Shown here: positions 7,819 to 15,892 of the stretch, piece by piece
How positions within the stretch are numbered: position 1 is the stretch's first letter
Layout: every line of letters begins with the position of its first letter
Origin: Ensifer adhaerens
GTDB lineage: Bacteria > Pseudomonadota > Alphaproteobacteria > Rhizobiales > Rhizobiaceae
Direction of reading: 5' to 3'
DNA: 64,000 bases
Assembly (NCBI GenBank): GCA_900215285.1
Contig: OCMG01000004.1
Span: 2,340,001-2,404,000, forward strand
Notes under the pieces: model-generated
Told to the model about the DNA's origin: nothing
The model's database searches: none
Seen by the model: only the letters and a program-made list of their open reading frames with translations
Translations under genes and position numbers: made by a program

Positions 7819-9324
7819 TTGAAGGTCGGCATTGACATGGGGACGGTTTCGGGCGGCAAGTCGGCCATGCTCGATATCGAGGAACTGCTGGCGACGCGCC
7901 TTCTGGTGCAGGGCAATTCCGGCTCCGGAAAGTCGCATCTGTTGCGCCGTCTTCTCGAACAGTCCTCGCAATGGGTGCAGCAGGTCATCATCGATCCGGA
8001 AGGTGACTTCGTGACGCTGGCGGACAAATATGGCCATGTGGTTGTCGATGGTGAGCGGACCGAGGGTGAACTGGTGGGGATCGCGACGCGCGTTCGTCAG
8101 CATCGCGTCTCCTGCGTGCTGTCGCTGGAGGGGCTCGATGTCGAGAACCAGATGCGGGCGGCCGGCTGGTTCCTCAATGGGCTGTTCGATGCGGATCGTG
8201 ATTACTGGTATCCGGTTCTCGTCGTGGTGGACGAGGCTCAGATGTTTGCGCCCGCCGTCGGCGGCGAGGTGTCGGACGAGGCGCGTAAGCTCTCCCTTGG
8301 CGCGATGACGAACCTGATGTGCCGCGGCCGCAAGCGTGGCCTTGCCGGCGTGATTGCCACGCAGCGTCTGGCGAAGCTCGCCAAGAACGTGGCGGCGGAA
8401 GCCTCCAACTTCCTGATGGGCCGCACCTTTCTCGATATCGACATGGCGCGCGCGGCCGATCTTCTCGGCATGGAGCGGCGGCAGGCGGAAATGTTCCGGG
8501 ATCTCTCGCGCGGTTCCTTCGTCGCGCTCGGCCCGGCGCTCTCGCGGCGGCCGCTGAATGTGACGATCGGCCATGTCGAGACGTCTGCGCGCTCGTCGAG
8601 CCCGAAGCTCATGCCGCTGCCGGGGCAGGCACCGGAGGTCGATGTCGAGGACCTGATCCTGACGCCGACCGAGGAGGAGCTGACGCGTCCCGTTGTCAGA
8701 CGCGCGCCGCCGACGCCGAAGCCAGCGACCGATATTCTGGCCGAACTGGCCCGCGCCGAGCCGGCGGCCTCAGAGCCACAGCCGCGTCAAGCCTCGCTCG
8801 ACCTCGATCCGTCTGAGCGGGAAGACAAGCTCGATCTGGCGCTTTCGGAAGTGCTCTCGCAACCCGGCGCGACCTTCCGGCCGGATGCCGAGCTTTATCA
8901 GGACTTCCTCGTGCGGGCCCGCATTCGCCGCATTCAGGGGCCGCCGCTGCCGCTGGCCGATTTCCGGCGTAGACTGGCCATCGTGCGTTCCGGCGTGGAT
9001 GAGGACACGGCTGGGTCCGAACAATGGGCGAATGCTCTGGAGCTGGCGCGCCGCGTGACGGACGATCTGCAGGGCGTGTTCCTGCTGCTGGCGAAAGCGG
9101 CCATCCGAGGCGAGCCTTGCCCGCCGGATGCCTCGATTGCCCGCGTCTATGGCACGCATTCCGCGCGCCGCGCCCGGCGTTTCCTGAGCTATTTCGAGGA
9201 GCAGGGGCTGGTCGTGGTGCACACCGCCCATGGCGGCGGTCGTATCGCGGCGTTTCCCGATCTCAATTGCGAGACTGCGCCGGGCAATCCGGATGCGGCG
9301 GATCTGGCGCAGGCGGCCGAATAG
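7819..9324 (+). CDS. HerA/DUF87-like ATP-binding protein with C-terminal winged helix
   Basis: A protein of about 501 residues. Walker A is GNSGSGKS at residues 32-39, Walker B is LVVVDEAQ near 134-141, followed by a sensor-like ATQRLAKLAKNVAAEASNF. This matches the HerA/FtsK-like DUF87 ATPase core. A Pro/Ala-rich linker follows (about residues 270-340), and the C-terminus has a winged-helix pattern (GTHSARRARRFLSYFEEQGLV). I use TTG 7819, which has AGGA eight bases upstream and yields KVGIDMG at the start; ATG 7837 is an alternative. No nuclease partner is adjacent, so its DNA-processing role is inferred only from the family. Confidence 0.75.
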   Translation: MKVGIDMGTVSGGKSAMLDIEELLATRLLVQGNSGSGKSHLLRRLLEQSSQWVQQVIIDPEGDFVTLADKYGHVVVDGERTEGELVGIATRVRQHRVSCVLSLEGLDVENQMRAAGWFLNGLFDADRDYWYPVLVVVDEAQMFAPAVGGEVSDEARKLSLGAMTNLMCRGRKRGLAGVIATQRLAKLAKNVAAEASNFLMGRTFLDIDMARAADLLGMERRQAEMFRDLSRGSFVALGPALSRRPLNVTIGHVETSARSSSPKLMPLPGQAPEVDVEDLILTPTEEELTRPVVRRAPPTPKPATDILAELARAEPAASEPQPRQASLDLDPSEREDKLDLALSEVLSQPGATFRPDAELYQDFLVRARIRRIQGPPLPLADFRRRLAIVRSGVDEDTAGSEQWANALELARRVTDDLQGVFLLLAKAAIRGEPCPPDASIARVYGTHSARRARRFLSYFEEQGLVVVHTAHGGGRIAAFPDLNCETAPGNPDAADLAQAAE

Positions 9325-9373
9325 CCGAAGTTTTCTCTCCGAGGTCAATCCCCGGATACGGACATCAGAATCA

Positions 9374-9401
9374 AAAAGGCCGCGTCGAAACGCGGCCTTT
9401 T
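9374..9401. terminator. Bidirectional Rho-independent terminator
   Basis: A perfect 12-bp stem (AAAAGGCCGCGT and its complement) closes a CGAA tetraloop, with an A-run on the left and a T-run on the right. It lies between the convergent ATPase and csp genes and can serve both. Confidence 0.9.
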
Positions 9402-9427
9402 CGTATTCAGTTCAGAAGAGCGGCTTA

Positions 9428-9637
9428 TCAGCCAGCCTGCAGGTTGCCTGCGGCGCTCTTGCCCGAACGGCGGTCCTGGAGGACTTCGTAACGGATCTTC
9501 TGGCCTTCAGTGAGCGAGCCCATGCCGGCGCGCTCAACGGCGGAGATGTGTACGAAAACGTCCGTGGAGCCGTCATCCGGCTGAATGAAGCCGAAGCCCT
9601 TGGTGCTGTTGAACCACTTTACGGTGCCTGATGCCAT
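9428..9637 (-). CDS. Cold-shock protein (CspA family)
   Basis: A 69-residue single cold-shock domain that binds single-stranded RNA or DNA. The RNP1 motif KGFGFI and the RNP2 motif VFVHIS are intact. AAAGGAAA lies before the ATG. About 200 bases of non-coding sequence precede it, leaving room for the long leader typical of cold-shock mRNAs, though I could not define a thermosensor. It ends into the shared terminator at 9374-9401. Confidence 0.95.
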   Translation of the reverse strand: MASGTVKWFNSTKGFGFIQPDDGSTDVFVHISAVERAGMGSLTEGQKIRYEVLQDRRSGKSAAGNLQAG

Positions 9638-9837
9638 GACGATTTCCTTTCAAATCGTTGTGTGGACTTGGCGAGGGCAAGCCCTCACCGGTGGATCGAT
9701 TTTGAAGGGAAAACAGAGGCCGGTTAAGCGCCGACCAGAAGTCGCTAGCAAAGTTCGATGCTCTTTTCATAAAGGAATCGGCTGAAAAGGCAACCGGTTT
9801 TCATGGACGCATGTGTCCAGACGTTTGCGCAGGGTTC

Positions 9838-10182
9838 TCAATGGCCGACTGCGGTTGAGAACACGTTGACGATGACGATGCCCAAAATGATGAGAAGAAG
9901 GCCTGCAATGGCGGGCCAGTCGAGGCTCTGGCGGAAGACGACGACGCCGATGATGGACACGAAGACAATGCCGAGGCCGCTCCAGATTGCATAGGCAATG
10001 CCGACCGGCATGGTCTTCAGCACGATCGAGAGCAGATAGAAGGCGATGCCATAGGCGATCATGGAGAAGACGGTTGGCCATAGCTTCGTGAATTGCTCTG
10101 CCTGCTTGAGAAGCGTTGTGCCGATGACCTCGAAAAAGATTGCGGCAACGAGGACGGCATAGGTGACGGTCATGGTTGGCAT
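9838..10182 (-). CDS. SMR-family small multidrug/guanidinium exporter
   Basis: A 114-residue protein with four membrane helices, matching EmrE/SugE. The essential membrane glutamate lies in helix 1 (AAIFFEVIGTTLLK), and the signature WSGLGIVFVSIIG is in helix 3. ATG 10182 has GAGG about ten bases upstream; ATG three codons later is also possible. It is monocistronic between csp and the carboxypeptidase gene. EmrE-like or guanidinium-specific function cannot be separated by eye. Confidence 0.88.
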   Translation of the reverse strand: MPTMTVTYAVLVAAIFFEVIGTTLLKQAEQFTKLWPTVFSMIAYGIAFYLLSIVLKTMPVGIAYAIWSGLGIVFVSIIGVVVFRQSLDWPAIAGLLLIILGIVIVNVFSTAVGH

Positions 10183-10268
10183 GTCTGTTCGTCCTCGAAA
10201 TTATCGTTTGCGCCTCGCCGGACGGAAAACCGTCTCCCGCCTTTGCTGGAAGCGCTGGCGCGTGACAT

Positions 10269-11090
10269 TCACCGTTTGGCAGATTTCGTCTCGCCACCGA
10301 GATGCCTGTCGAGCATGTCGGTCATCTGTTGGTCGCGCTCGGTCGACGACTTCGCGCCGATCACCACGCCGATGACGCGTCTGCCATCCTTTTCGGCGGA
10401 GGTGACGAGGTTGTAGCCGGCCGCCTTCGTGTATCCGGTCTTTATGCCGTCCACGCCCTTGTAGCTCGCCATCATGCGGTTGTGGCCATGGAGTTTCATG
10501 CCGCGGAAGACGAACCTGCGGGTCGAGAAGAGCTTGAAGTCTTCCGGGAAGTCGCGCATCAGCGCGAGCCCCAGCGTGGCTAGGTCCCGGGCGGTCGAAA
10601 CCTGCTCCGGATCGGGAAGGCCGGCCGGATTGGTGAAAACGGTGCTGTTCATGCCGAGCGCATGGGCCTTTTCGGTCATGACCTTGCCGAAGGAGGCTTC
10701 CGAGCCGGAAAAATGCTCGGCGACGGCCACTGCCGCATCATTGGCGGAAAGCACGATCATACCGAGCACCGCTTCCTTGACCGTGATCGTCTTGCCCGCG
10801 CCAATCGCATATTTGAAGGGATCCTTGCTCTCGGCATTCGCTGACAGGACAAGCTTGTCATCCCATTTCAGATCGCCCTTCTGAAGCGCCTCGAATGTCA
10901 GATAGAGCGTCATCATCTTGGTCAGAGAGGCGGGAAAATTCTGCTGATCCGGGTTTTCCGCCTCCAGAACCGCTCCAGTGGCGGCATCGAGCATCAGGTG
11001 GGCGCGATCCGCCAATGCGGAGTGCGCCGAGAACAGAACGAAAAGGCTGAGTGCTGCGCGGACGAGGGCGGGAGGCAGACGCAAGGACAT
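10269..11090 (-). CDS. Serine-type D-Ala-D-Ala carboxypeptidase (penicillin-binding protein)
   Basis: A 273-residue periplasmic enzyme that trims peptidoglycan stem peptides. It has a signal peptide ending ALA-D at about residue 27. The active-site triad motifs are SLTK at 55-58, SAN at 115-117 and KTG at 217-219, all intact. It is shorter than DacA/DacC because the C-terminal beta-domain and membrane anchor are missing, so it resembles DacF/PbpG-like soluble forms. GGAAAC lies six bases before ATG 11090, preferred over an ATG 39 bases upstream. Confidence 0.92.
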   Translation of the reverse strand: MSLRLPPALVRAALSLFVLFSAHSALADRAHLMLDAATGAVLEAENPDQQNFPASLTKMMTLYLTFEALQKGDLKWDDKLVLSANAESKDPFKYAIGAGKTITVKEAVLGMIVLSANDAAVAVAEHFSGSEASFGKVMTEKAHALGMNSTVFTNPAGLPDPEQVSTARDLATLGLALMRDFPEDFKLFSTRRFVFRGMKLHGHNRMMASYKGVDGIKTGYTKAAGYNLVTSAEKDGRRVIGVVIGAKSSTERDQQMTDMLDRHLGGETKSAKR

Positions 11091-11348
11091 GGATGTTTCC
11101 TGGGATTGTTTCCGGGAGTTCGGCGGCAAGAAATTTCTATGCCGGGACGGTTAGCGGAAACGTGCTGGAAACGCCATATCCTCGCGCGTTCACGAAACAT
11201 AAATCATTCGAATCGAACAATTGACTTGCATTTCAATCTGACCTTCCGCAATGAGAATGTCAGGGGCGTAACACACATTGATTTGTGGCCGTTGCCGGAA
11301 CCGGATGGGTTCGCGGCGCAGAGAATCCTTCGTGTTTTCGGAGACTGG

Positions 11349-12317
11349 ATGATCCTCCGCATATATCTCATTGCTGCTGCAATTCTGGCTTTGACTATGT
11401 CTGTCGTCGAAGCGCGAGAAGTCATGCCTGCATCGCCCGAACAAGTTTTGCTGTGGCCAGAGATGGCGCCCGGTGGGGGCGGTCCGAAAGGCGCGCTCAA
11501 GTCCACGACGTGGGGCTCGGTCAGCCAGGTCTCGACGCCCGAATTGAGCGTTTTCCTGCCGGAAAAGCCGAATGGCGGTGCGGTGCTGATCATTCCCGGC
11601 GGCGGCTATCGCTCGATATCCGTGCAGGGCGAGGGCTATTCATCGGCGAAGTGGCTGAACGATCGCGGTTATGCTGCCTTCGTGCTGACCTATCGTTTGC
11701 CCGGCGAGGGCTGGGCCGACGGGCCGAAGGTGGCAATCGAGGATGCGCAGCGTGCGCTCCGCATGATCCGCGCCAATGCTGCGTCCTACGGCATCGACAA
11801 GAACCGCGTGGGCGTTCTCGGCTTTTCCGCGGGTGGCCATCTTGCCGGCCTGGTGGCCACGCGTTTCGGCGAGACCTTCTATGAGCCGATTGACAAGATT
11901 GATACGTTGTCCGCCCGGCCTGACTGGGTAGCGCTCGTCTATCCGGTCATTTCGTTGGAACCGCCCTTTACCAAGACGTCGACGCATCGCCAGATGGTCG
12001 GTCGAGGCACGGTCGCGACAGAGGCGCAGTGGTCGGTGCAGACGGGTGTCAATACACGCATGCCGTCCGTGCTTCTGGTCCACGCGGCCGACGATCCCAT
12101 CGCGAACATCGCTCACAGCGAGATCATGGAATCGGCTTGCAAGCGTGCGAAGGTCCCGGTCGAACTCGTTCGATTGCAAACCGGCGGGCACGGCTTTGCG
12201 ATGGGGCGTCCGGGAACGGCGAGCCTGACGTGGAGCAAGTCCTTCGAGCAATGGCTCAAGCGCAACGACAACACCGCTGTCTCCATGGCCATCAACGGTC
12301 GCGAACGCGAACGCTGA
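11349..12317 (+). CDS. Secreted alpha/beta-hydrolase, carbohydrate-esterase/BD-FAE-like
   Basis: A 322-residue hydrolase with an N-terminal signal peptide (about residues 1-22). The oxyanion motif PGGGYRS precedes the nucleophile elbow GFSAGG (Ser160); the acid is probably Asp249 in HAADDP and the base His281 in GGHGFAM. This layout fits acetyl-xylan-esterase-like or BD-FAE esterases acting on sugar esters. CGGAGA sits five bases before ATG 11349. It is divergent from the carboxypeptidase gene across a 258-bp gap with no other feature I can name. The substrate is not known. Confidence 0.82.
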   Translation: MILRIYLIAAAILALTMSVVEAREVMPASPEQVLLWPEMAPGGGGPKGALKSTTWGSVSQVSTPELSVFLPEKPNGGAVLIIPGGGYRSISVQGEGYSSAKWLNDRGYAAFVLTYRLPGEGWADGPKVAIEDAQRALRMIRANAASYGIDKNRVGVLGFSAGGHLAGLVATRFGETFYEPIDKIDTLSARPDWVALVYPVISLEPPFTKTSTHRQMVGRGTVATEAQWSVQTGVNTRMPSVLLVHAADDPIANIAHSEIMESACKRAKVPVELVRLQTGGHGFAMGRPGTASLTWSKSFEQWLKRNDNTAVSMAINGRERER

Positions 12318-12354
12318 GGCCAGCCGCCTCAGCAAGATCGGTCAGTTGAGACCC

Positions 12355-13599
12355 CTATTTCTGACGTTCTTCCCAGATCCTGACGAGTTCGACGATCGTC
12401 TTGACCGCTTTTTCCATGTCCTGAACGCTCACCCATTCGAGCGGCGAGTGATAGGCGTGGCCGCCGGTGAAGATATTGGGGCAGGGCAGGCCCATGAACG
12501 AGAGGCGCGCGCCATCGGTTCCGCCGCGAATGCTGCCGAGGTTCGGCGCCATGCCGGCGCGGCGGACGGCTTCTACGGCGTAGTCCACGACTTCCGGCGT
12601 CCGGTCGAGCACGACCTTCATGTTGCGGTATTGCTCGCGGACCTTGAACGAATAGGTCGAGCCTGGATAGTCGGCCATCACGGTGCCAACGATTCCCTCC
12701 AGCAGCGTCTCCTTTTCCTTCAACCCTTCGTCGACGAAATCCCGGATGATGAGGCCGATCGTGGCCTTTTCCATCGAGCCTTCGAGCGAAACCGGATGGA
12801 TAAATCCCTGACGGCCTTCGGTGAGCTCGGGCGATAACGTCCTGGGCAGGCGGGCAACGATTTCCGAGGCGATCTTGATGGCGTTTTCCATGCGGTCCTT
12901 GGCAAAGCCCGGATGCATGGCAACACCTGATATCTCGATCTCCACGCCATCGGCAGAGAAGGTCTCGTTTTCGATATCGCCGGCGGTCGAGCCGTCCATC
13001 GTGTAGGCGAAGCGTGCACCAAGCTTTTCAAGGTTCACCTTGTCGGCGCCGCGGCCTATTTCCTCGTCGGTGGTGAAGAGGAGTTTCACGGTGCCGTGTT
13101 TCACTTCGGGATGCGCCACGAACCACGCAGCGGCCGTCATGATTTCGGCAACGCCGGCCTTGTCGTCGGCGCCGAGAAGCGTCGTGCCGTCGGAGGTGAC
13201 AATATCGTTGCCGATGAGGTTGAGGAGTTCGGGGTGTTCGGAGGGGCGGATGACGCGCTCCCTGTCGCCCGGCAGCACGATATCGCCGCCGTCATAGTTC
13301 TTCACCACCTGCGGCTTCACGCCCGTTCCGGTGAAATCGGGGGCGGTGTCGACATGCGAGCAGAAGCAGATGACGGGGACGTCCTTGTCCGTATTCGAGG
13401 GCAGCGTCGCGTAAACATTGCCGTGTTCGTCCATATGGGCGTCGGCGAGCCCCATTTCCTGGAGTTCGGCGACAAGGATGCGGGCGAGGTCTTTCTGCTT
13501 TTCCGTCGAAGGCTGCGCCGAGGAGCTCGGGTCCGACTGGGTGTCGACCACGACATAGCGCAGGAAGCGGGAAAGGACGGTGTCGTTTGCAGGCGTCAT
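12355..13599 (-). CDS. pepT: Peptidase T (tripeptide aminopeptidase)
   Basis: A 414-residue zinc metallopeptidase of the M20B family, cleaving N-terminal residues from tripeptides. It starts with the typical VLSRFLRYVVVDTQSDP. Metal ligands include HVDTAPD, LGADDKAG and TTDEEIGRG, with a late GGHAYHSPLEW. Overall length is normal. I use ATG 13599, matching the usual family N-terminus; ATG 13608 is equally possible, as neither has a strong ribosome site. Confidence 0.92.
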   Translation of the reverse strand: MTPANDTVLSRFLRYVVVDTQSDPSSSAQPSTEKQKDLARILVAELQEMGLADAHMDEHGNVYATLPSNTDKDVPVICFCSHVDTAPDFTGTGVKPQVVKNYDGGDIVLPGDRERVIRPSEHPELLNLIGNDIVTSDGTTLLGADDKAGVAEIMTAAAWFVAHPEVKHGTVKLLFTTDEEIGRGADKVNLEKLGARFAYTMDGSTAGDIENETFSADGVEIEISGVAMHPGFAKDRMENAIKIASEIVARLPRTLSPELTEGRQGFIHPVSLEGSMEKATIGLIIRDFVDEGLKEKETLLEGIVGTVMADYPGSTYSFKVREQYRNMKVVLDRTPEVVDYAVEAVRRAGMAPNLGSIRGGTDGARLSFMGLPCPNIFTGGHAYHSPLEWVSVQDMEKAVKTIVELVRIWEERQK

Positions 13600-13671
13600 G
13601 ATGGGCATCCGATTCTGGTCGAGACTTCGCGCGACCTTAACTCTGCGAAGGCCTCGCGGAAATCCTTTCAC

Positions 13672-13708
13672 TGAAAACAAAAGGCCGCGCCGGTCTGGTC
13701 CGGCGCGG
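13672..13708 (-). terminator. Terminator downstream of the TerC gene
   Basis: Arms GCCGCGCCGG (13683-13692) and CCGGCGCGGC (13699-13708) form a perfect ten-bp stem with a six-base loop. On the minus strand it is followed by TTTTGTTTT. It lies between the TerC gene and pepT. Confidence 0.85.
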
Positions 13709-13732
13709 CTCATCCCATTCGGATGGCTCAGG

Positions 13733-14749
13733 TCAAGCGACGGGCTTTTCCGGCAGCGCCTTTTCGGCCTTGTCCAGATCCCGCGTTGCCCAGAGTGAAC
13801 CGATAATGCCGGAGGCGAGGATGGCGAGCGTGACGCCGAGCGAGATGAGCGGCGGGATTTTCGCAAGGCCCAGCATGTCGGCGATGAAGATCTTCGAACC
13901 GATGAAGATCAGGACCACCGAGAGCGCATACTTGAGGTAGGCGAAGCGGTGGATGAGGGCGGCGAGGGCGAAATAGAGGGCGCGGAGACCCAGGATCGCG
14001 AAGATGTTCGACGTGTAGACGATGAACGGATCGGTGGTGATGGCGAAGATGGCCGGGATCGAGTCGACGGCGAAGACGAGATCGGCGAATTCGATCATGA
14101 TAAGGGCCAGCAGGAGCGGCGTGACATAGGTCTTTAGCTTGCCGGTCGATGGATCGTTCTCGCGCACCAGGAACTTCTGGCCACGCAGTCGCTCCGTAAC
14201 GGGCAGGTGCTTGCGCAGGAACCTCAGGACCGGATTGTTTTCCACGTCATAGGGCTCGCTGTTCGAGAACAACATCTTGATGCCTGTGATGACCAGGAAG
14301 GCGGCGAAGACATAGAGAACCCAGTGGTAGTTTTCGACGACGGCCGCGCCGGCTGCGATCATGATGCCGCGCAGAACGATCACGCCGAGAATGCCGAAGA
14401 GGAGGACGCGATGCTGGTATTCCCGCGGAATGGAGAAATAGCCGAAAATCATGGCGATGACGAAGATATTGTCCATCGCCAGGCTCTTCTCGATGACGAA
14501 GCCGGTCAGGTATTGGAGGCTGGCCTGCTGGCCGAACTGGCTCCACACGAAGCCGGCGAAGAGAATGCCGAGCGTGACGTAGAAAGCCGACATCAGAAGG
14601 CTCTCTCGAATGCCGATTTCCTTGCTCTTCTTGTGGAGAACACCGAGATCCAGCACCAGAAGGGCGATCACGATCGCAATGAAGGAGAGCCACATCCAAA
14701 CGGCGGCCCCCTGAAATTCAACCAGGAGAAAATCCATGACATCGTCCAT
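13733..14749 (-). CDS. TerC/Alx-family integral membrane protein
   Basis: A 338-residue protein with about nine membrane helices. The family motifs LVLDLGVLHKK, EKSLAMDNIFV and EFADLVFAVDSIPA place conserved acidic residues in membrane segments. TerC/Alx proteins export manganese or load it onto exported proteins; the exact role here is not shown. I looked for a yybP-ykoY manganese riboswitch upstream and did not find a convincing one. ATG 14737 is an alternative start. Confidence 0.88.
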   Translation of the reverse strand: MDDVMDFLLVEFQGAAVWMWLSFIAIVIALLVLDLGVLHKKSKEIGIRESLLMSAFYVTLGILFAGFVWSQFGQQASLQYLTGFVIEKSLAMDNIFVIAMIFGYFSIPREYQHRVLLFGILGVIVLRGIMIAAGAAVVENYHWVLYVFAAFLVITGIKMLFSNSEPYDVENNPVLRFLRKHLPVTERLRGQKFLVRENDPSTGKLKTYVTPLLLALIMIEFADLVFAVDSIPAIFAITTDPFIVYTSNIFAILGLRALYFALAALIHRFAYLKYALSVVLIFIGSKIFIADMLGLAKIPPLISLGVTLAILASGIIGSLWATRDLDKAEKALPEKPVA

Positions 14750-14931
14750 GCCGGATCAGGTTGAAATTCAAAGCACCGACATCACGGTCGATCCGGCGGC
14801 GTACACGTCAGAGGGGCCCGGTGCTGGTCCCGAAATGGGGACTGGGGCGCTCGCTTCAAGGGCGGGACAGACAAATTTTCTGGTATTCCGTTAATTTCCC
14901 GCGCATAGGCAGGGGGTGGAGCCCGGCGGTG
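14750..14931. other. Intergenic region between divergent TerC and rpsD genes
   Basis: No gene is seen here. A short dyad GTCCC-N6-GGGAC occurs near 14827-14842 and could be an RNA hairpin or operator for the TerC gene. The rpsD promoter begins at 14932. Confidence 0.4.
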
Positions 14932-14960
14932 TTGACAATTCCGTGACGATTCCCTAAAGA
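14932..14960 (+). promoter_or_regulatory. Sigma-70-type promoter for rpsD
   Basis: A consensus -35 TTGACA (14932-14937), a 17-bp spacer and -10 TAAAGA (14955-14960). It points toward rpsD, 182 bp downstream, and predicts a leader of about 175 nt. Confidence 0.75.
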
Positions 14961-14965
14961 CCGCG

Positions 14966-15141
14966 CCAGCACCGGAGGCTCACGTTTCCGGTGTTTTATG
15001 TTGACATGTCCCGTGGCTTCTCCGGACGCTTAACCCGTGAGAGACCTGTCAGAACGGCAAAACCGTTCAGAGGAGGGCGTGTTTCCTTCAACCGGTTTGG
15101 CAACAGGCCGGTCTAACAACAACGAATAAAAAGGAAATGCG
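14966..15141 (+). promoter_or_regulatory. Structured 5' leader of rpsD with an early terminator-like hairpin
   Basis: CACCGGA (14970-14976) pairs with TCCGGTG (14987-14993) and is followed by TTTTATGTT, so a terminator-like hairpin lies within the first 40 nt of the predicted transcript. Two more hairpins follow: GAACGG-CAAAA-CCGTTC near 15053-15069, and ACCGG/CCGGT arms near 15091-15112. AAGGAA precedes the ATG. S4 leaders in other phyla bind S4 for feedback; whether this one does is inference. Confidence 0.5.
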
Positions 15142-15759
15142 ATGACCAAGCGCACCGCTGCCAAGTACAAAATCGATCGCCGCATGGGCGAAAATATCTG
15201 GGGCCGTCCGAAGTCCCCGGTCAACCGCCGCGAATACGGCCCGGGCCAGCACGGCCAGCGCCGCAAGGGCAAGCTCTCCGACTTCGGCGTGCAGCTGCGC
15301 GCCAAGCAGAAGCTCAAGGGCTATTACGGCGACCTGCGCGAAAAGCAGTTCAAGGCGATCTTCGCTGAAGCAAACCGCCGCAAGGGCGACACGGGCGAAA
15401 ACCTGATCGGCCTCCTCGAGTCGCGCCTGGACGCCATCGTCTACCGCGCCAAGTTCGTTCCGACGATCTTTGCTGCCCGTCAGTTCGTGAACCACGGCCA
15501 CGTCAAGGTCAACGGCGTTCGCGTCAACATCGGCTCGTATGTCTGCAAGGCCGGCGACGTGATCGAAGTTCGTGAAAAGTCCAAGCAGCTCGTGACGGTT
15601 CTCGAAGCTGTTTCGCTCGCTGAACGCGACGTTCCGGACTATATCGAAGCCGATCACAACAAGATGGTCGCAACCTTCGTTCGTGTTCCTTCGCTCTCCG
15701 ACGTACCGTATGCGGTCGTCATGGAACCGAACCTGGTCGTCGAATTCTATTCGCGCTGA
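15142..15759 (+). CDS. rpsD: 30S ribosomal protein S4
   Basis: A 205-residue primary 16S rRNA-binding protein. It has the N-terminal basic region ([35 protein letters not shown]) and the S4 RNA-binding domain ([20 protein letters not shown], then [20 protein letters not shown]). It is a single-gene unit with its own promoter, leader and terminator. Codon use is strongly biased as expected for a ribosomal gene. Confidence 0.98.
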   Translation: MTKRTAAKYKIDRRMGENIWGRPKSPVNRREYGPGQHGQRRKGKLSDFGVQLRAKQKLKGYYGDLREKQFKAIFAEANRRKGDTGENLIGLLESRLDAIVYRAKFVPTIFAARQFVNHGHVKVNGVRVNIGSYVCKAGDVIEVREKSKQLVTVLEAVSLAERDVPDYIEADHNKMVATFVRVPSLSDVPYAVVMEPNLVVEFYSR

Positions 15760-15792
15760 TTACTCATTCGTTTCGACGAATATTTCTTTGGA

Positions 15793-15825
15793 AAGCCGGC
15801 GATCAAGGTCGCCGGCTTCTTTATT
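15793..15825 (+). terminator. rpsD terminator
   Basis: AAGCCGGCGA and its perfect complement TCGCCGGCTT form a ten-bp stem with loop TCAAGG, followed by CTTTATTTT. Confidence 0.92.
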
Positions 15826-15892
15826 TTATGGCCACAGAAGGCCAATCTGAAATTCATTTATTGCGTAACAGCCAGGCGGCGGGCAGGCGGTC

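Noticed and set aside
14750..14931. yybP-ykoY manganese riboswitch upstream of the TerC gene
   Set aside because: I could not find the conserved core on the minus strand; only a short generic dyad is present.
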